Both the position numbers and the translations under genes were made by a program. The notes under the pieces are model-generated. The model was not told the origin of the DNA, searched no databases, and saw nothing but the letters and a program-made list of their open reading frames with translations. From Methylobacterium tardum (GTDB lineage Bacteria; Pseudomonadota; Alphaproteobacteria; Rhizobiales; Beijerinckiaceae), in contig NZ_CP097484.1 in NCBI RefSeq assembly GCF_023546765.1, forward strand, positions 2,884,001-2,948,000: a stretch of DNA of 64,000 nt. The letters are read 5' to 3'. Positions 38,765 to 48,657 of the stretch are shown one piece after another. Numbering within the stretch: position 1 is the stretch's first letter; every line of letters starts with the position of its first letter.

Positions 38765-40741
38765 GTGGACGTCCTGGATGCCTGGGTGCCCGGGCCTGCG
38801 GCCTGGGCATTCGCCCTGCGGATCTGGATCGCCATGATGCTGGCCCTGGCGGCCGCGTTCTGGCTTCAGCTCGACAGCGCCTCTTCGGCCGCGACCTGCG
38901 TGGCCATCCTGGCCCAGCCGAAGCGCGGGCAGGCGATCTCGAAAGCGATCTACCGCCTGCTCGGCACGCTGATCGGCGCCGCCGTGTCGATCGTGGTGAT
39001 GGCGCTGTTCGGACAGGACCGGGTCCTGCTGTTCGTCTCGTTCACCGCGTGGCTCGGCCTCTGCGTGTTCGTCGCGCAGTATCTGCAGGATACCCGAGCC
39101 TACGGGGCGATGCTGTCGGGCTACACGGTGGCGATCATCGCGCTCGGCCAGATCGACGATCCGCAGGGCACCTTCGACGCCGCCGTGTCCCGCGTTGCCG
39201 TGATCGTGCTCGGGATCGTGGCGATCACCTTCATCAACGATGCGCTGGCCTCCCCGAGCACGTGGCGAACTCTGCTGCCGCAACTCCGGAACGCCTGGGA
39301 CGGGACGCGGGCTTACGCCCGCGAGACGCTGGCGGAGGGCGACCTCGGTGCGACGCGGACCGCCGCGCTGATCCGCACCATCGCGCCGATGCGCGCCGAT
39401 GCCAGTGCCATCTCCGGGGAGCTCGGCGATGGCCACCTTCGGGCCGCGGGCGCGCGGAGCTGCATCGCGGCGCTCTACGTGATGGCGGCGTCGGTCCGCA
39501 CGGCGGCGGCCGCTGCCGCCCATCTGCGAAACCCGAGCCCGGCCGTCGCCGAGGCCCTGGCGATCTGCCGGCGGGTCGCGGGCGCGCCCGACCGCGAGGC
39601 CCTCGACCGGGACGACGAGCGCCTGCGCGACCTCGTGGACGCCGCGATCCGCGACGGGGATCGGCCCCTCGATGAGGTGGTGGTGCTGCAGCGGGCGCTG
39701 GATTTCGTCTGCGCCGCAACCTTCGCGCAGGACGGGATCCGCGCAGTCGCTGACGGACACGCGCCGCTGCGCGATGCCAGCCTTCCGACGCACCGGGACT
39801 TCCCGGTGGCCCTGCGCGGCGCGCTGCGGGTGGCGCTCGCCTTCGCGGTCACGGCCGCCACCTTCGTGGCGCTCGGCCTTCCGCAGGCCTCCTTCGCGCT
39901 GGTGCAGGTCGCGGCCACCGCGGCGCTCTCGTCGGTCACGCCGGACCCGAAGAAGTTCGCCAACGGTGTCGTCATCGGCATGACGATGGCGGCCACCTTC
40001 GCGGGCATCGCCCGGTTCGCGCTGCTCAACGGCGTCCAGGGCTTTCCGATGCTCGCCATGGTGATGGCGCCGGTGATCTTCTTCGGCTGCTTCCTGTCCC
40101 TTAACCCGAAGACCTTCGGCATCGGCTTCATCGTGATCGTGTTCTTCCCGGTCCTGCTCGGCCCGTCGAACCCGCAGACCTACGACGCCCTCACCTTCCT
40201 GCTGAACGCGTTCCTCGTCATCGTCGCCGCCGTCATTCTGTCGATCGTCGTCCGGATCCTGCTCCCCGTGACGCCGGCGCAGCAGCGGGTCTTCGCGCTC
40301 GATTCGGCGCGGCGGACCCTGGCCGACGCGCTCGTCGGCGAGGGCGGCGACGCCACCACACGCACCAGCCTGAATGCGGACCGCCTGTTCCAGTTCGCCG
40401 GCTACAGCTCGGGAAGCAGCGCCGTGCGGCGGGCGAGCCTGTCGCACGCCTTCGCCCTCGCCCGGCTGGAAGCGGCCGCGGCCCGCGCCCACGCGGAGCT
40501 GCGCCGGCTGTCGGCGGTCGGAGCACTTCGCGATGCGATTGCGCGTGCTCGCGCCGGGCTCGCAGCCGGCGACGACCGCGCCCTCGAAACGGCCGCCCGC
40601 GATCTGATCCGCGCCGCTTCGCGGCAGGATCGACACGTGCGGCTCACCACGGCGCGCGCGGCCAGCGATCTGATCAGCGCGGCGCGAACCATCGTGCGCC
40701 ACAGGCGGTTCCTCCATCGCCTCGACATTGCGCTATTCTGA
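38765..40741 (+). CDS. FUSC family efflux membrane protein (AaeB-like)
   Basis: The 658-residue protein has two sets of about six membrane segments (residues about 15-175 and 340-510) with cytoplasmic helical regions after each, the arrangement of fusaric acid resistance/AaeB proteins that export aromatic acids. Recognisable parts are LRIWIAMMLALAAAFWLQLD and LGTLIGAAVSIVVMALFG. A GTG start at 38765 is used. The two following genes (DUF1656 and an HlyD-like adaptor) complete the export set; an outer-membrane partner is not encoded here. Confidence 0.92.
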   Translation: MDVLDAWVPGPAAWAFALRIWIAMMLALAAAFWLQLDSASSAATCVAILAQPKRGQAISKAIYRLLGTLIGAAVSIVVMALFGQDRVLLFVSFTAWLGLCVFVAQYLQDTRAYGAMLSGYTVAIIALGQIDDPQGTFDAAVSRVAVIVLGIVAITFINDALASPSTWRTLLPQLRNAWDGTRAYARETLAEGDLGATRTAALIRTIAPMRADASAISGELGDGHLRAAGARSCIAALYVMAASVRTAAAAAAHLRNPSPAVAEALAICRRVAGAPDREALDRDDERLRDLVDAAIRDGDRPLDEVVVLQRALDFVCAATFAQDGIRAVADGHAPLRDASLPTHRDFPVALRGALRVALAFAVTAATFVALGLPQASFALVQVAATAALSSVTPDPKKFANGVVIGMTMAATFAGIARFALLNGVQGFPMLAMVMAPVIFFGCFLSLNPKTFGIGFIVIVFFPVLLGPSNPQTYDALTFLLNAFLVIVAAVILSIVVRILLPVTPAQQRVFALDSARRTLADALVGEGGDATTRTSLNADRLFQFAGYSSGSSAVRRASLSHAFALARLEAAAARAHAELRRLSAVGALRDAIARARAGLAAGDDRALETAARDLIRAASRQDRHVRLTTARAASDLISAARTIVRHRRFLHRLDIALF

Positions 40742-40765
40742 CGGGCGGGTTCTCAAAAGACGGCC

Positions 40766-40960
40766 ATGTACGAGGATATCCATATCGGCGGGGTTCTGAT
40801 CTCCTCGTTCGTCGCCTATGCGCTCGCCGCATTCGTGATTCTTCTTGTCCTGCGCTGGTTCTTCGCCCGCATCCGCTTCAGCCGCTACGTTGCCAATGCC
40901 CCGCTCGCCGAGGCCGGCATCTACGTCTGCGTCCTCGCTCTGCTCATTGCGTTGGTCTGA
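40766..40960 (+). CDS. DUF1656 small membrane protein (AaeX-like)
   Basis: This 64-residue protein has two hydrophobic segments (LISSFVAYALAAFVILLVLRW and a second near IYVCVLALLIALV) and starts MYEDIHIGGVLI, typical of DUF1656. It is always found between FUSC transporters and their adaptors. Its stop is directly followed by the ATG of the adaptor gene. Confidence 0.93.
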   Translation: MYEDIHIGGVLISSFVAYALAAFVILLVLRWFFARIRFSRYVANAPLAEAGIYVCVLALLIALV

Positions 40961-42016
40961 ATGCCCGAAACGACTGCCGACGAGGATGATCCCAAGACGT
41001 CCGCCCGGGAGGGCAAGGCGAGCCGGGCCGACACCCTTCCGGTCGTCCCGCGGCGCGGCCGCGCCGCCAAGATCTTCCGGCTGGCCGCCACCGGCGTGAT
41101 CCTCCTGGCCGCGTTCGTCGCGGCGGCCTACGTCTGGGAATTCTACGTTGCGGCGCCGTGGACCCGCGACGGCACCGTTCGCGTGCAGGTCGCCAACATC
41201 GCCCCGCAGGTCGCCGGGCAGATCGTCGAGGTGCGTGTCCGTGACAACCAAGTCGTCCGGAAGGGCGATGTCCTCTACGTGATCGACCCGGTGGATTTCG
41301 AGGTGTCGGTCACGTCCGCAGACGCCGAGGTCAAGAACCGCGAGGCCGACCTCCAGGTGAAGAACGCGCAATCCGCCCGGCGGCAGGCGCTCACGACGGT
41401 GTCCACGTCGATCGAGGAGAAGCAGCAATTCGCCGGCACGGCCAAGATCGCCGAGGCGGCTCTGGAAAGCGCGCAGGCGCAATTGCGGCAGGCCAAGATC
41501 AACCTCGAACGGACGCAGGTGAGGTCCACGGTCAACGGCCGCGTGACCAACCTGCTGATGCGGGTCGGCGACTACGCCCGCACCGGTACCTCGAACATCA
41601 GCGTCGCCGACACGGATTCGTTCTGGATCGACGGCTATTTCGAGGAGACCAAGATGCCCAACATCCACGTGGGCGACCGCGCCGACGTCAAGCTGATGGG
41701 CTTCGACCCGCACCTGACCGGGACGGTGGACAGCGTCACGCTCGGCATCTCCACCGCGAATGCCGCCGCGAGCACCCAGGGCCTGCCGGACGTGAACCCG
41801 GTTTACACCTGGGTCCGGCTGGCCCAGCGCGTGCCGGTGCGGATCCGAATCGACCATGTGCCGCCCGATGTCCCGCTGATCGCCGGCATGACCGCGACCG
41901 TGGTGGTCAACGGTGGCCGCGCGCCGGCTCCGAACTGGTTCATGGACCTGCGGGAGCGCGTCTCGGCCCTGGCCACACCCGCGATGGGCCCCACCGCAGA
42001 GGCCGACCGGCGCTGA
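40961..42016 (+). CDS. HlyD/membrane fusion protein of the FUSC efflux system
   Basis: The 351-residue periplasmic adaptor has one N-terminal membrane segment (about residues 45-65), a lipoyl-like domain (VQVANIAPQVAGQIVEVRVRDNQVVRKGD), a helical hairpin and a beta-barrel domain (DSFWIDGYFEETKMPNIHVGD). It would link the FUSC pump to an outer-membrane channel. It starts immediately after the DUF1656 stop. A charged, Pro-rich cytoplasmic N-terminal tail precedes the membrane segment. Confidence 0.93.
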   Translation: MPETTADEDDPKTSAREGKASRADTLPVVPRRGRAAKIFRLAATGVILLAAFVAAAYVWEFYVAAPWTRDGTVRVQVANIAPQVAGQIVEVRVRDNQVVRKGDVLYVIDPVDFEVSVTSADAEVKNREADLQVKNAQSARRQALTTVSTSIEEKQQFAGTAKIAEAALESAQAQLRQAKINLERTQVRSTVNGRVTNLLMRVGDYARTGTSNISVADTDSFWIDGYFEETKMPNIHVGDRADVKLMGFDPHLTGTVDSVTLGISTANAAASTQGLPDVNPVYTWVRLAQRVPVRIRIDHVPPDVPLIAGMTATVVVNGGRAPAPNWFMDLRERVSALATPAMGPTAEADRR

Positions 42017-42087
42017 CGTCCGCCCGGATGTGACCGCGGTGCGATCCCCGGTGTTGTCTCCTCGAACCCCTCGTCGGGGATGCGCGC

Positions 42088-42573
42088 ATGATCCGATCTA
42101 CAAGCCTGATCGCCCTCTTCCTGGCCGCGGGCGGATCCGCCCTGGCCGCCCCCGAGAAGGCCGCGGTGTTCGACTTCCAGTTCTCGAACCTGTCGCCGGT
42201 GCCGAGCGACGCGGCGGACACGGCGCGCCTGAAGCGGGTGAGCGCGCAGTTGCGTGACCTGCTTCAGAAGAAGGGTCTGTTCACGGTCGTCTCCGTCGAC
42301 CCGATCCGGGATGAGGTCGCCAAAAGTGCCGACCTGCGCCGATGCAATGGCTGCGCCGACGAACTCGCCCGTAAGCTCGGCGCCGATGTCGCGATCACCG
42401 GGGAGGTCCAGAAGGTCTCGAACCTGATCCTGAACCTCAACGTCTACGTGAAGCCCCTCGGCGGATCAGCGCCCGAGAAGGCCTACAGCGTCGACCTGCG
42501 CGGCAACACGGACGAGTCCTTCGATCGCGGCATCCGGTTTCTGGTCGAGAACAATATGGGCGCCGGCAAGTGA
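42088..42573 (+). CDS. Exported DUF2380/DUF3280-like protein
   Basis: The 161-residue protein has a signal peptide (SLIALFLAAGGSALAAPEK) and the pattern AVFDFQFSNLSPVPSD, RRCNGCADELARKLGADVAI and GEVQKVSNLILNLNVYVK, followed by DLRGNTDESFDRGIRFLVEN, as in DUF2380/DUF3280 proteins. The CNGC pair may form a disulfide. It lies 71 bases after the efflux adaptor and may be co-transcribed, but its function is unknown. Confidence 0.85.
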   Translation: MIRSTSLIALFLAAGGSALAAPEKAAVFDFQFSNLSPVPSDAADTARLKRVSAQLRDLLQKKGLFTVVSVDPIRDEVAKSADLRRCNGCADELARKLGADVAITGEVQKVSNLILNLNVYVKPLGGSAPEKAYSVDLRGNTDESFDRGIRFLVENNMGAGK

Positions 42574-43313
42574 GTCGCGCGCCAAGCAATATTTCGCAAT
42601 GCCGTGGGATCGATCCAAGTCCTTGACCCGACACGCGCCAAGCGGTGGCCCCGTGCTCAAGGTGAGCCGAAAAGCAGTCTGCCGAGGAAATTGCTATTGA
42701 CCGGCCCGGTGGACGGGCGCAGTCTCCCCCTGTGCTTAGCGAGAGCGGGCACGGACCGGCCGGAAACCTAGATGCGATCAGGTTTCGCAATGGTAACGGT
42801 TGCCGAATAGCTGGAGGAGACAGGGATGACTCCACCGCAGCGGAACGCCGCCTAGACGGTTCAGGGACAGGTTCGGCCCGGAACTCAGCGGCACAACACG
42901 GACAGCCGGACGGACGCGGCTCCAGGGGCGCAGAAGCGGCCACGCATGGCACGTCTTCGAATGCGCGAAAGGCCCCACTTTGAGCCGTTCCGCCGCGGTT
43001 TCTTTTGAGCCAGGATCTGTTCGTCTTTCACCTGCCCGGCATGGCCGTAGCGGGATATCGTCGTGGCTTCGGGATGGTTGTCTCTGCGCGCGGAGGCAAT
43101 CCAGCAGCCGCTGCTACCGGTCATCCCGGGGCCGCGCAGCGGAGCCCGGGATCCAGACCCGCCGACGCGCCAGATCTTGGCAGAACCGAGTGTCTGGATT
43201 CCGGGCTCGCCTGCGGCGCCCCGGAATGACGGTGCGGATCGCCCGGCGTTAGAACGTCGAGGCGGACACGACCCATCCGAGGGGTCGCTTCGCAGGCCTC
43301 CCGTCCGGCGATG
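42574..43313. other. 740-base intergenic region
   Basis: No gene is supported. Short open frames here have poor composition and no ribosome sites. The only recognisable content is the repeat element at 43119-43231. Bases 42580-43110 are less GC-rich and less biased than coding DNA and may be a decayed gene or spacer; I see nothing specific. Confidence 0.45.
43119..43231. repeat. Dispersed palindromic repeat A, copy 2
   Basis: This copy has the same inverted arms as 35513-35626: a left arm with CCCGGGGCCGCGCAGCGGAG and a right arm from 43191 with ATTCCGGGCTCGCCTGCGGC that is practically identical to copy 1. The centre reads CGCCGACGCGCCAGATCTTG, the reverse complement of the copy 1 centre, while the arms keep the same orientation. 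Confidence 0.8.
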
Positions 43314-44786
43314 CTACTCGATCCCGAGCTTCGCCTTGAGCAGCGCGTTCACGGCGGCCGGGTTCGCCTTGCCGCCCGTCGTCTTCATGGTCTGGCCGAC
43401 GAACCAGCCGAGGAGCGTCGGCTTTTCCTTGGCCTGGGCGACCTTGTCGGGATTGGCCGCGATGATCTGGTCGACCGCCGCCTCGATGGCGCCGGTATCG
43501 GTGACCTGCTTCATGCCGCGGCTCTCGGCGACGGCGCGCGGGTCGCCGCCCTCGGTCCAGACGATCTCGAACAGATCCTTGGCGATCTTGCCGGAGATGA
43601 CGCCCTCGCCGATGAGGTCGATGATCGCGCCGAGCTGGTCGGCCGAGACCGGGGTCGCCTCGATGGACAGACCTTCCTTGTTGAGGCGGCCGAACAGCTC
43701 GTTGATCACCCAGTTGGCCGCGGCCTTGCCGTCACGACCCTTCGCCACCGCCTCGTAATAGTCGGCGGAGGCGCGCTCGGCGACGAGCACACCGGCATCG
43801 TAGGGCGAGAGGCCGAATTCGGACACGAACCGCGCCTTCTTGGCGTCCGGCAGCTCCGGCAGCCCCTTGGCGAGGGCATCGACGTAGGCCTGGTCGAATT
43901 CCAGCGGCAACAGGTCCGGATCCGGGAAGTAGCGGTAGTCGTGCGCCTCTTCCTTGGAGCGCATCGAGCGGGTCTCGCCCCTGCCCGGGTCGAACAGGCG
44001 CGTCTCCTGATCGATCGTCCCGCCATCCTCCAGGATCGCGATCTGCCGGCGCGCCTCGGTCTCGATGGCCTGACCGATGAAGCGGATCGAGTTGACGTTC
44101 TTGATCTCGCAACGGGTGCCGAGCGGCTCACCGGGGCGGCGCACCGAGACGTTCACGTCGGCGCGGAGCGACCCCTTCTCCATGTCGCCGTCACAGGTGC
44201 CGAGATAGCGCAGGATCGTGCGCAGCTTGGTCACGTAGGCCTTCGCCTCCTCCGACGAGCGCAGGTCCGGCCGCGAGACGATCTCCATCAGCGCCACGCC
44301 CGACCGGTTGAGGTCGGCGAAGCTGCGCGTCGGATCCTGATCGTGCAGCGACTTGCCGGCATCCTGCTCGAGGTGCAGGCGCTCGATGCCCACGGTGATC
44401 GGCGAGCCGTCGATCATGTCGACCAGCACCTCGCCTTCGCCGACGATCGGGTCCTTGTACTGCGAGATCTGGTAGCCCTGCGGCAGGTCGGGGTAGAAGT
44501 AGTTCTTCCGGTCGAACACCGAGCGCAGGTTGATCTTGGCCTTGAGGCCGAGGCCGGTCCGCACGGCCTGGGCGACGCATTCCTCGTTGATGACCGGCAG
44601 CATCCCGGGCATCGCGGCATCGACCAGGGAGACGTGGTCGTTCGGTTCGCCGCCGAATTCCGTCGAGGCGCCTGAGAACAGCTTCGCGCGGCTCGAGACC
44701 TGGGCATGGATCTCCATGCCGACGATCACCTCCCAATCGTGGAGGCCGCCCTTGATCAGCTTCTTGGGGTCGACGGGTGCGTTCAT
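43314..44786 (-). CDS. gatB: Aspartyl/glutamyl-tRNA amidotransferase subunit B
   Basis: GatB phosphorylates Asp- or Glu-tRNA and, with GatA and GatC, amidates it to Asn- or Gln-tRNA. The 490-residue protein starts [20 protein letters not shown] and has [51 protein letters not shown], and the C-terminal YqeY-like tail ending [19 protein letters not shown]. The ATG at 44786 is chosen from the conserved start. A palindromic repeat lies in its leader, separating it from the rest of the gat genes. Confidence 0.96.
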   Translation of the reverse strand: MNAPVDPKKLIKGGLHDWEVIVGMEIHAQVSSRAKLFSGASTEFGGEPNDHVSLVDAAMPGMLPVINEECVAQAVRTGLGLKAKINLRSVFDRKNYFYPDLPQGYQISQYKDPIVGEGEVLVDMIDGSPITVGIERLHLEQDAGKSLHDQDPTRSFADLNRSGVALMEIVSRPDLRSSEEAKAYVTKLRTILRYLGTCDGDMEKGSLRADVNVSVRRPGEPLGTRCEIKNVNSIRFIGQAIETEARRQIAILEDGGTIDQETRLFDPGRGETRSMRSKEEAHDYRYFPDPDLLPLEFDQAYVDALAKGLPELPDAKKARFVSEFGLSPYDAGVLVAERASADYYEAVAKGRDGKAAANWVINELFGRLNKEGLSIEATPVSADQLGAIIDLIGEGVISGKIAKDLFEIVWTEGGDPRAVAESRGMKQVTDTGAIEAAVDQIIAANPDKVAQAKEKPTLLGWFVGQTMKTTGGKANPAAVNALLKAKLGIE

Positions 44787-44820
44787 GGTCGGTCCGGAAA
44801 GCGGCTGGCATTGGAGGCGC

Positions 44821-44916
44821 CGCCGTCTTTGCGAGCGCAGCGAAGCAAGCCAGGGAAGCGCAAGGCTTCCAGACATGGCGCCACTGGATTGCTTCGCTGC
44901 GCTCGCAAAGACGGCG
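44821..44916. repeat. Palindromic repeat B with 33-base arms
   Basis: The left arm (44821-44853, CGCCGTCTTTGCGAGCGCAG then CGAAGCAAGCCAG) is an almost perfect reverse complement of the right arm (44884-44916, CTGGATTGCTTCGCTGCGCT then CGCAAAGACGGCG), with about 30 bases between. This class of repeat occurs in many copies in Methylobacterium and related genomes. Here it lies between gatB and the upstream small membrane gene, so it would form a very strong hairpin in the gat transcript. Confidence 0.85.
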
Positions 44917-44970
44917 GCGTCACCGAGTGCGTCGATCGAGAGATTGTCTAGGAGGCCCCTGCCCGCAGGG

Positions 44971-45270
44971 TCAAGCGCGGCGTCCGACCGCTCGGCGCGC
45001 GCCGTAGCCGAGGATCGCCCAGAGCAGCGCCGCCACGGCGCGGACCGGGAAGAAGGTCGGCCCGTCATGGGTGATCGGGGCCGGCCACGGGATGCCGGCC
45101 GCGCTCACCGCGTAGGAGAACAGCACCGAGAAGCCGAGCGCCGCGATCGCCGCGATGAACACCTTGCCGAACTGGCTCGCCGTCCAGCCGAGATACAGGG
45201 CGACGACGATCAGCGCCGGGTCGAACCCGGCCCAGATCCAGACCGTCCAGGGATAGAACGGGACGGTCAT
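44971..45270 (-). CDS. Small membrane protein coupled to gatA
   Basis: The 99-residue protein starts [20 protein letters not shown] and has three hydrophobic segments (about residues 13-30, 40-60 and 75-92), ending in a basic tail RRAVGRRA. Its ATG overlaps the gatA stop (ATGA). I do not recognise the family. The overlap suggests that it is translated with gatA, but a link with tRNA amidation is not implied by its sequence. Confidence 0.75.
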   Translation of the reverse strand: MTVPFYPWTVWIWAGFDPALIVVALYLGWTASQFGKVFIAAIAALGFSVLFSYAVSAAGIPWPAPITHDGPTFFPVRAVAALLWAILGYGARRAVGRRA

Positions 45271-46769
45271 GCCCACCACGGCTCGGGCAGGGCGGTGCGG
45301 CCGGCCGAATCCTCGATCACCTGGGCGACGGCGAACAGCGTCTCCTCATCGAACGGCCGGCCGATCAGCTGCAGCCCCAGCGGGAGGCCCTGGCCGTCGA
45401 GCCCGGCCGGCACGGCGATGCCCGGCAGGCCGGCCATGTTCACCGTGACGGTGAAGACGTCGTTGAGGTACATCTCCACCGGATCGGCCGAGGCCTTCTC
45501 GCCGATGCCGAAGGCGGCCGACGGCGTGGCCGGCGTCAGGATCGCGTCGACGCCGTTCGCGTAGGCCGTCTCGAAGTCGCGCTTGATCAGCGTGCGGATC
45601 TTCTGGGCTCGGACATAGTAGGCGTCGTAGTAGCCGGCCGAGAGCACGTAGGTGCCGATCATGATCCGGCGCTTCACCTCGCGGCCGAAGCCCGCGGCGC
45701 GGGTGTTCTCGTACATGCCGGCGATGTCCTTGCCGGGCACCCGCAGGCCGTAACGCACGCCGTCGTAGCGGGCGAGGTTCGAGGAGGCCTCGGCCGGAGC
45801 GACGATGTAGTAGGCCGGCAGCGCGTAGGACGTGTGCGGCAGCGAGATTTCCTTGATGGTCGCGCCGGCGGCCTTGAGCCAAGCCGCGCCCTCGTCCCAG
45901 AGCTTCTGGATCTCGGCCGGCATGCCGTCGACCCGATATTCCTTCGGGATGCCGATCGTCAGGCCCTTCACGCCGCGGCTGACGGCGGCCTCGAAGTCGG
46001 GCACCGCCAAGTCGGCACAGGTCGTGTCGCGGGCGTCCGAGCCGGCCATCGAGCCGAGCAGGATCGCGCAGTCGCGCACCGTGCGGGCGATCGGCCCGGC
46101 TTGGTCGAGGGACGAGGCGAACGCCACCGTGCCCCAGCGCGAGCAACGGCCGTAGGTCGGCTTGATCCCGACCGTGCCGGTGAAGGCCGCGGGCTGGCGG
46201 ATCGAGCCGCCGGTATCGGTGGCGGTGGCGCCGAGGCAGAGCCGCGCGGCGACGGCGGCGGCGGATCCGCCTGAGGAGCCGCCCGGCACGAGCGCCGCGT
46301 CGGAGCCCTTGCGCCGCCAGGGCGAGACCACGTTGCCGAAGGCGCTGGTCTCGTTCGGCGAGCCCATGGCGAATTCATCGAGGTTGAGCTTGCCCAGCAT
46401 CACGGCGCCGTCGCGCCACAGATTGGCAGACACGGCCGATTCGTAATGGGGTTCGAAGTTCTGGAGGATCTTGGAGCCCGCCGTCGTGGTCACACCCTGC
46501 GTGCAGAACAGGTCCTTGATCCCGAGCGGGATGCCCTCGAGCGGCCGGCCCGCGCCGGAGGCGATCTTCTGGTCCGACGCGTCGGCCATCGCGAGTGCCC
46601 GGTCGGGGGTTTCCAGGAGATAGGCGTTCAGGGCGCGGGCCTTGGCCATCGCGTCGAGATGCGCCTGCGTCAGCTCGCGTGCCGAGATCCGCTTCGCCTT
46701 CAGGGCGTCGCGCGCCTCGGCCAGGGTAAGTTCGTTCGGATTCACGCTGTTCACGTCCTCGCGCGCCAC
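45267..46769 (-). CDS. gatA: Aspartyl/glutamyl-tRNA amidotransferase subunit A
   Basis: GatA is the glutaminase that releases ammonia for GatB. The 500-residue amidase has the Ser-cisSer-Lys triad: Lys85 in PLGIKDLF, Ser165 in [14 protein letters not shown] and Ser189 in [15 protein letters not shown] at 46769 serves as start; another GTG eight codons later is possible. It lies 52 bases after gatC and overlaps the next small gene. Confidence 0.96.
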   Translation of the reverse strand: MAREDVNSVNPNELTLAEARDALKAKRISARELTQAHLDAMAKARALNAYLLETPDRALAMADASDQKIASGAGRPLEGIPLGIKDLFCTQGVTTTAGSKILQNFEPHYESAVSANLWRDGAVMLGKLNLDEFAMGSPNETSAFGNVVSPWRRKGSDAALVPGGSSGGSAAAVAARLCLGATATDTGGSIRQPAAFTGTVGIKPTYGRCSRWGTVAFASSLDQAGPIARTVRDCAILLGSMAGSDARDTTCADLAVPDFEAAVSRGVKGLTIGIPKEYRVDGMPAEIQKLWDEGAAWLKAAGATIKEISLPHTSYALPAYYIVAPAEASSNLARYDGVRYGLRVPGKDIAGMYENTRAAGFGREVKRRIMIGTYVLSAGYYDAYYVRAQKIRTLIKRDFETAYANGVDAILTPATPSAAFGIGEKASADPVEMYLNDVFTVTVNMAGLPGIAVPAGLDGQGLPLGLQLIGRPFDEETLFAVAQVIEDSAGRTALPEPWWA

Positions 46770-46821
46770 CGCGCGCCTGCCCGCCAGAAAACCGGTCCGT
46801 CAGGTCCGGGCCGAGTCCGGC

Positions 46822-47112
46822 CTACTCGACCACCTTCGGAACCAGGAAGAAGTTGTCCTCGGTCTCGGGCGCGTTGGCGACCACGTCGGAGGCGCGGCCG
46901 CCATCCGTCACCACGTCCTCGCGCTTCTTCATGGCCATCGGCGTCACCGACGTCATCGGCTCCACGCCGGAGACATCGACGGCGCCGAGTTGCTCGACGA
47001 AGGCCAGGATCGCGTTCAGCTCGCCCTGCAGCGGCCCGACGTCGTCGTCGGTGACCGCGATCCGCGCCAGATGCGCGATACGCCGAACCGTCTTCTCGTC
47101 GCCGACCGACAT
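46822..47112 (-). CDS. gatC: Aspartyl/glutamyl-tRNA amidotransferase subunit C
   Basis: GatC is the small subunit that stabilises GatA on GatB. The 96-residue protein starts [20 protein letters not shown] and shows [21 protein letters not shown] and the C-terminal [10 protein letters not shown], exactly as in the family. It is the first gene of the gatC-gatA-orf-gatB run. The preceding frame extends upstream but the conserved start is at 47112. Confidence 0.95.
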   Translation of the reverse strand: MSVGDEKTVRRIAHLARIAVTDDDVGPLQGELNAILAFVEQLGAVDVSGVEPMTSVTPMAMKKREDVVTDGGRASDVVANAPETEDNFFLVPKVVE

Positions 47113-47286
47113 GCCGTCTCGTTCGTCCCTGTCCGGGAGGTGTCTCCCGGGATCGGTCGGGCTATAGCACCGGCCTTCGACGCGCCGCAACGCGGGCGCG
47201 CCGTGTCATCCGGTCGGCCGCCCGCAGATTTCGGAGCCGGCTCAAAGCCCCACGCCGCGAAGCCGGGCCGGGATCAGATCCGTGCC

Positions 47287-47427
47287 TCAAGTCACCACGT
47301 GGTTCGGCTTCACCGACATCTCGATGGTGATCCCGGGCTGCCGGACAGGCTGAAGCATCGATTGCGCGAAGCCGAGGACGAGGATCTCAAATGCGAGCAG
47401 GAGCATCCAGCACTGCTTGCGGGTCAT
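47287..47427 (-). CDS. Possible small single-pass membrane protein
   Basis: The 46-residue product starts MTRKQCWMLLLAFEILVLGF, giving one membrane segment, then a short polar tail with SVKPNHVVT. The positive start followed by a hydrophobic stretch is typical of bacterial small membrane proteins. It could also be part of a longer 69-residue frame starting at 47496. No family is recognised, so the call is tentative. Confidence 0.4.
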   Translation of the reverse strand: MTRKQCWMLLLAFEILVLGFAQSMLQPVRQPGITIEMSVKPNHVVT

Positions 47428-47596
47428 CGTCGGCGCGCGCTGGGGCGGGGCGGCTAAGGAGAGCTGGCCGGTCGACAAGGCGGACACCCGTGGCAAGGTT
47501 TAACGAAGCATTAACTTACCTATTCGCGAACGGCTCCGCGCACACCGGTGGTGATCTACGGAGCCGCTCAAGGCTGTGGACGACGGAGCGGGATCG

Positions 47597-48166
47597 ATGT
47601 GGGAGCAGGTGTTCACCAGCCTGTCGCCGGGGCTCACGGCGGATGACGCGGCACTCAACCACGCCGCAGAGGAACTGGGCTTCGCGCTCCCGGCCTCGTA
47701 CCGCGCCTTTTGCCGGGCGTGCGGTATCGGTCTGGCGGGCGGGCAGTTCCGGATCGCGGTTCCGGCGCCCTTCGAGGCGAGCGATCTCGTGACTCAGGCC
47801 GGGATCATTGCCCACAGCGTCGGCGCTGCCGTGACGATGCTGGAGACGGGGGGCGAGCCTCACCGGTTCGATGTCGAGGGCGGGGACGCGAGCATCATCG
47901 AGCGTGCCTGCTTCTTCGGCGTGGCCGAGGATGGCGGCTTCCTGTTCTGGGACGTGTCGGGAACGGGCGAGGAATACGATATCTGGCTGCTGGGGCCGGA
48001 TCTGGAGGCGATCCGGTTCGGCGGCGAGAGCCTGACCGACTTCTTCGGCCGGGTGACCGGTCCGTCCGCCGCCCTGGTGCTCGGCCCGGGCACCGAGCCC
48101 CTGCCGGCCCGGTTCGAGGGCTTCTCGGAAGCGACTCTGGCGCGCGGGACACAGGCGGAATCATGA
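47597..48166 (+). CDS. SMI1/KNR4 family protein
   Basis: The 189-residue protein starts [20 protein letters not shown], and the pattern [22 protein letters not shown] followed by FRIAVPAP and [18 protein letters not shown] matches the SMI1/KNR4 fold. In bacteria this family often includes immunity proteins of contact-dependent toxins, but many are housekeeping; no toxin gene is next to it. A GTG start seven codons upstream is possible. The stop overlaps the ruvX start. Confidence 0.75.
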   Translation: MWEQVFTSLSPGLTADDAALNHAAEELGFALPASYRAFCRACGIGLAGGQFRIAVPAPFEASDLVTQAGIIAHSVGAAVTMLETGGEPHRFDVEGGDASIIERACFFGVAEDGGFLFWDVSGTGEEYDIWLLGPDLEAIRFGGESLTDFFGRVTGPSAALVLGPGTEPLPARFEGFSEATLARGTQAES

Positions 48167-48657
48167 ATCACGACGCGATCCGCGCCTTCTCGGCGGCCTC
48201 CCGCGGCGGCGCGCGCCTCATCGGCATCGACCTCGGCACCAAGACGATCGGACTCGCCCTCTCGGATCTGGGACGCCAGATCGCGACGCCGCTGGAGACG
48301 ATCCGGCGGGTCAAGTTCACCCCGGACGCGCAGCGCCTCGCCGCCCTGTGCCGCCAGCACGCGGTCGGCGGCCTCGTGGTCGGCCTGCCCCTCAACATGG
48401 ACGGCAGCGAGGGCCCGCGGGTGCAATCCACCCGCGCCTTCATCCGTAATCTCGCGCCGATCCTGCCCCTGCCCCACGTCTTCTTCGGCGAGCGCCTGTC
48501 GACCGCGGTGGTGACCCGAGCGCTGATCGAGGCCGATGCGTCCCGCGCGCGGCGCGGCGAGCTCGTGGACAAGCTCGCCGCCGCCTACATCCTGCAGGGC
48601 TGCCTCGACGTGATGCGCCACCTCGCCGATGTCGACGCGGATCCGCTCACCGACTGA
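48163..48657 (+). CDS. ruvX: Holliday junction resolvase-like RuvX/YqgF
   Basis: The 164-residue protein has the RNase H-like fold of Yqg[23 protein letters not shown] (first catalytic Asp), [34 protein letters not shown] (Glu) and [17 protein letters not shown] (last Asp). It functions in 16S rRNA 3'-end maturation in E. coli. It overlaps the SMI1-like gene by four bases and the end of the convergent dprA by 11 bases. Confidence 0.93.
   Translation: MNHDAIRAFSAASRGGARLIGIDLGTKTIGLALSDLGRQIATPLETIRRVKFTPDAQRLAALCRQHAVGGLVVGLPLNMDGSEGPRVQSTRAFIRNLAPILPLPHVFFGERLSTAVVTRALIEADASRARRGELVDKLAAAYILQGCLDVMRHLADVDADPLTD

Noticed and set aside
38108..40717. An 869-residue open frame opposite the FUSC gene
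   Set aside because: Composition is of the antisense type and the plus strand carries a clear membrane transporter.
42732..42983. An 83-residue frame in the 740-base gap before gatB
   Set aside because: Low-complexity Ser/Gly/Arg content without start signals; not convincing as a gene.
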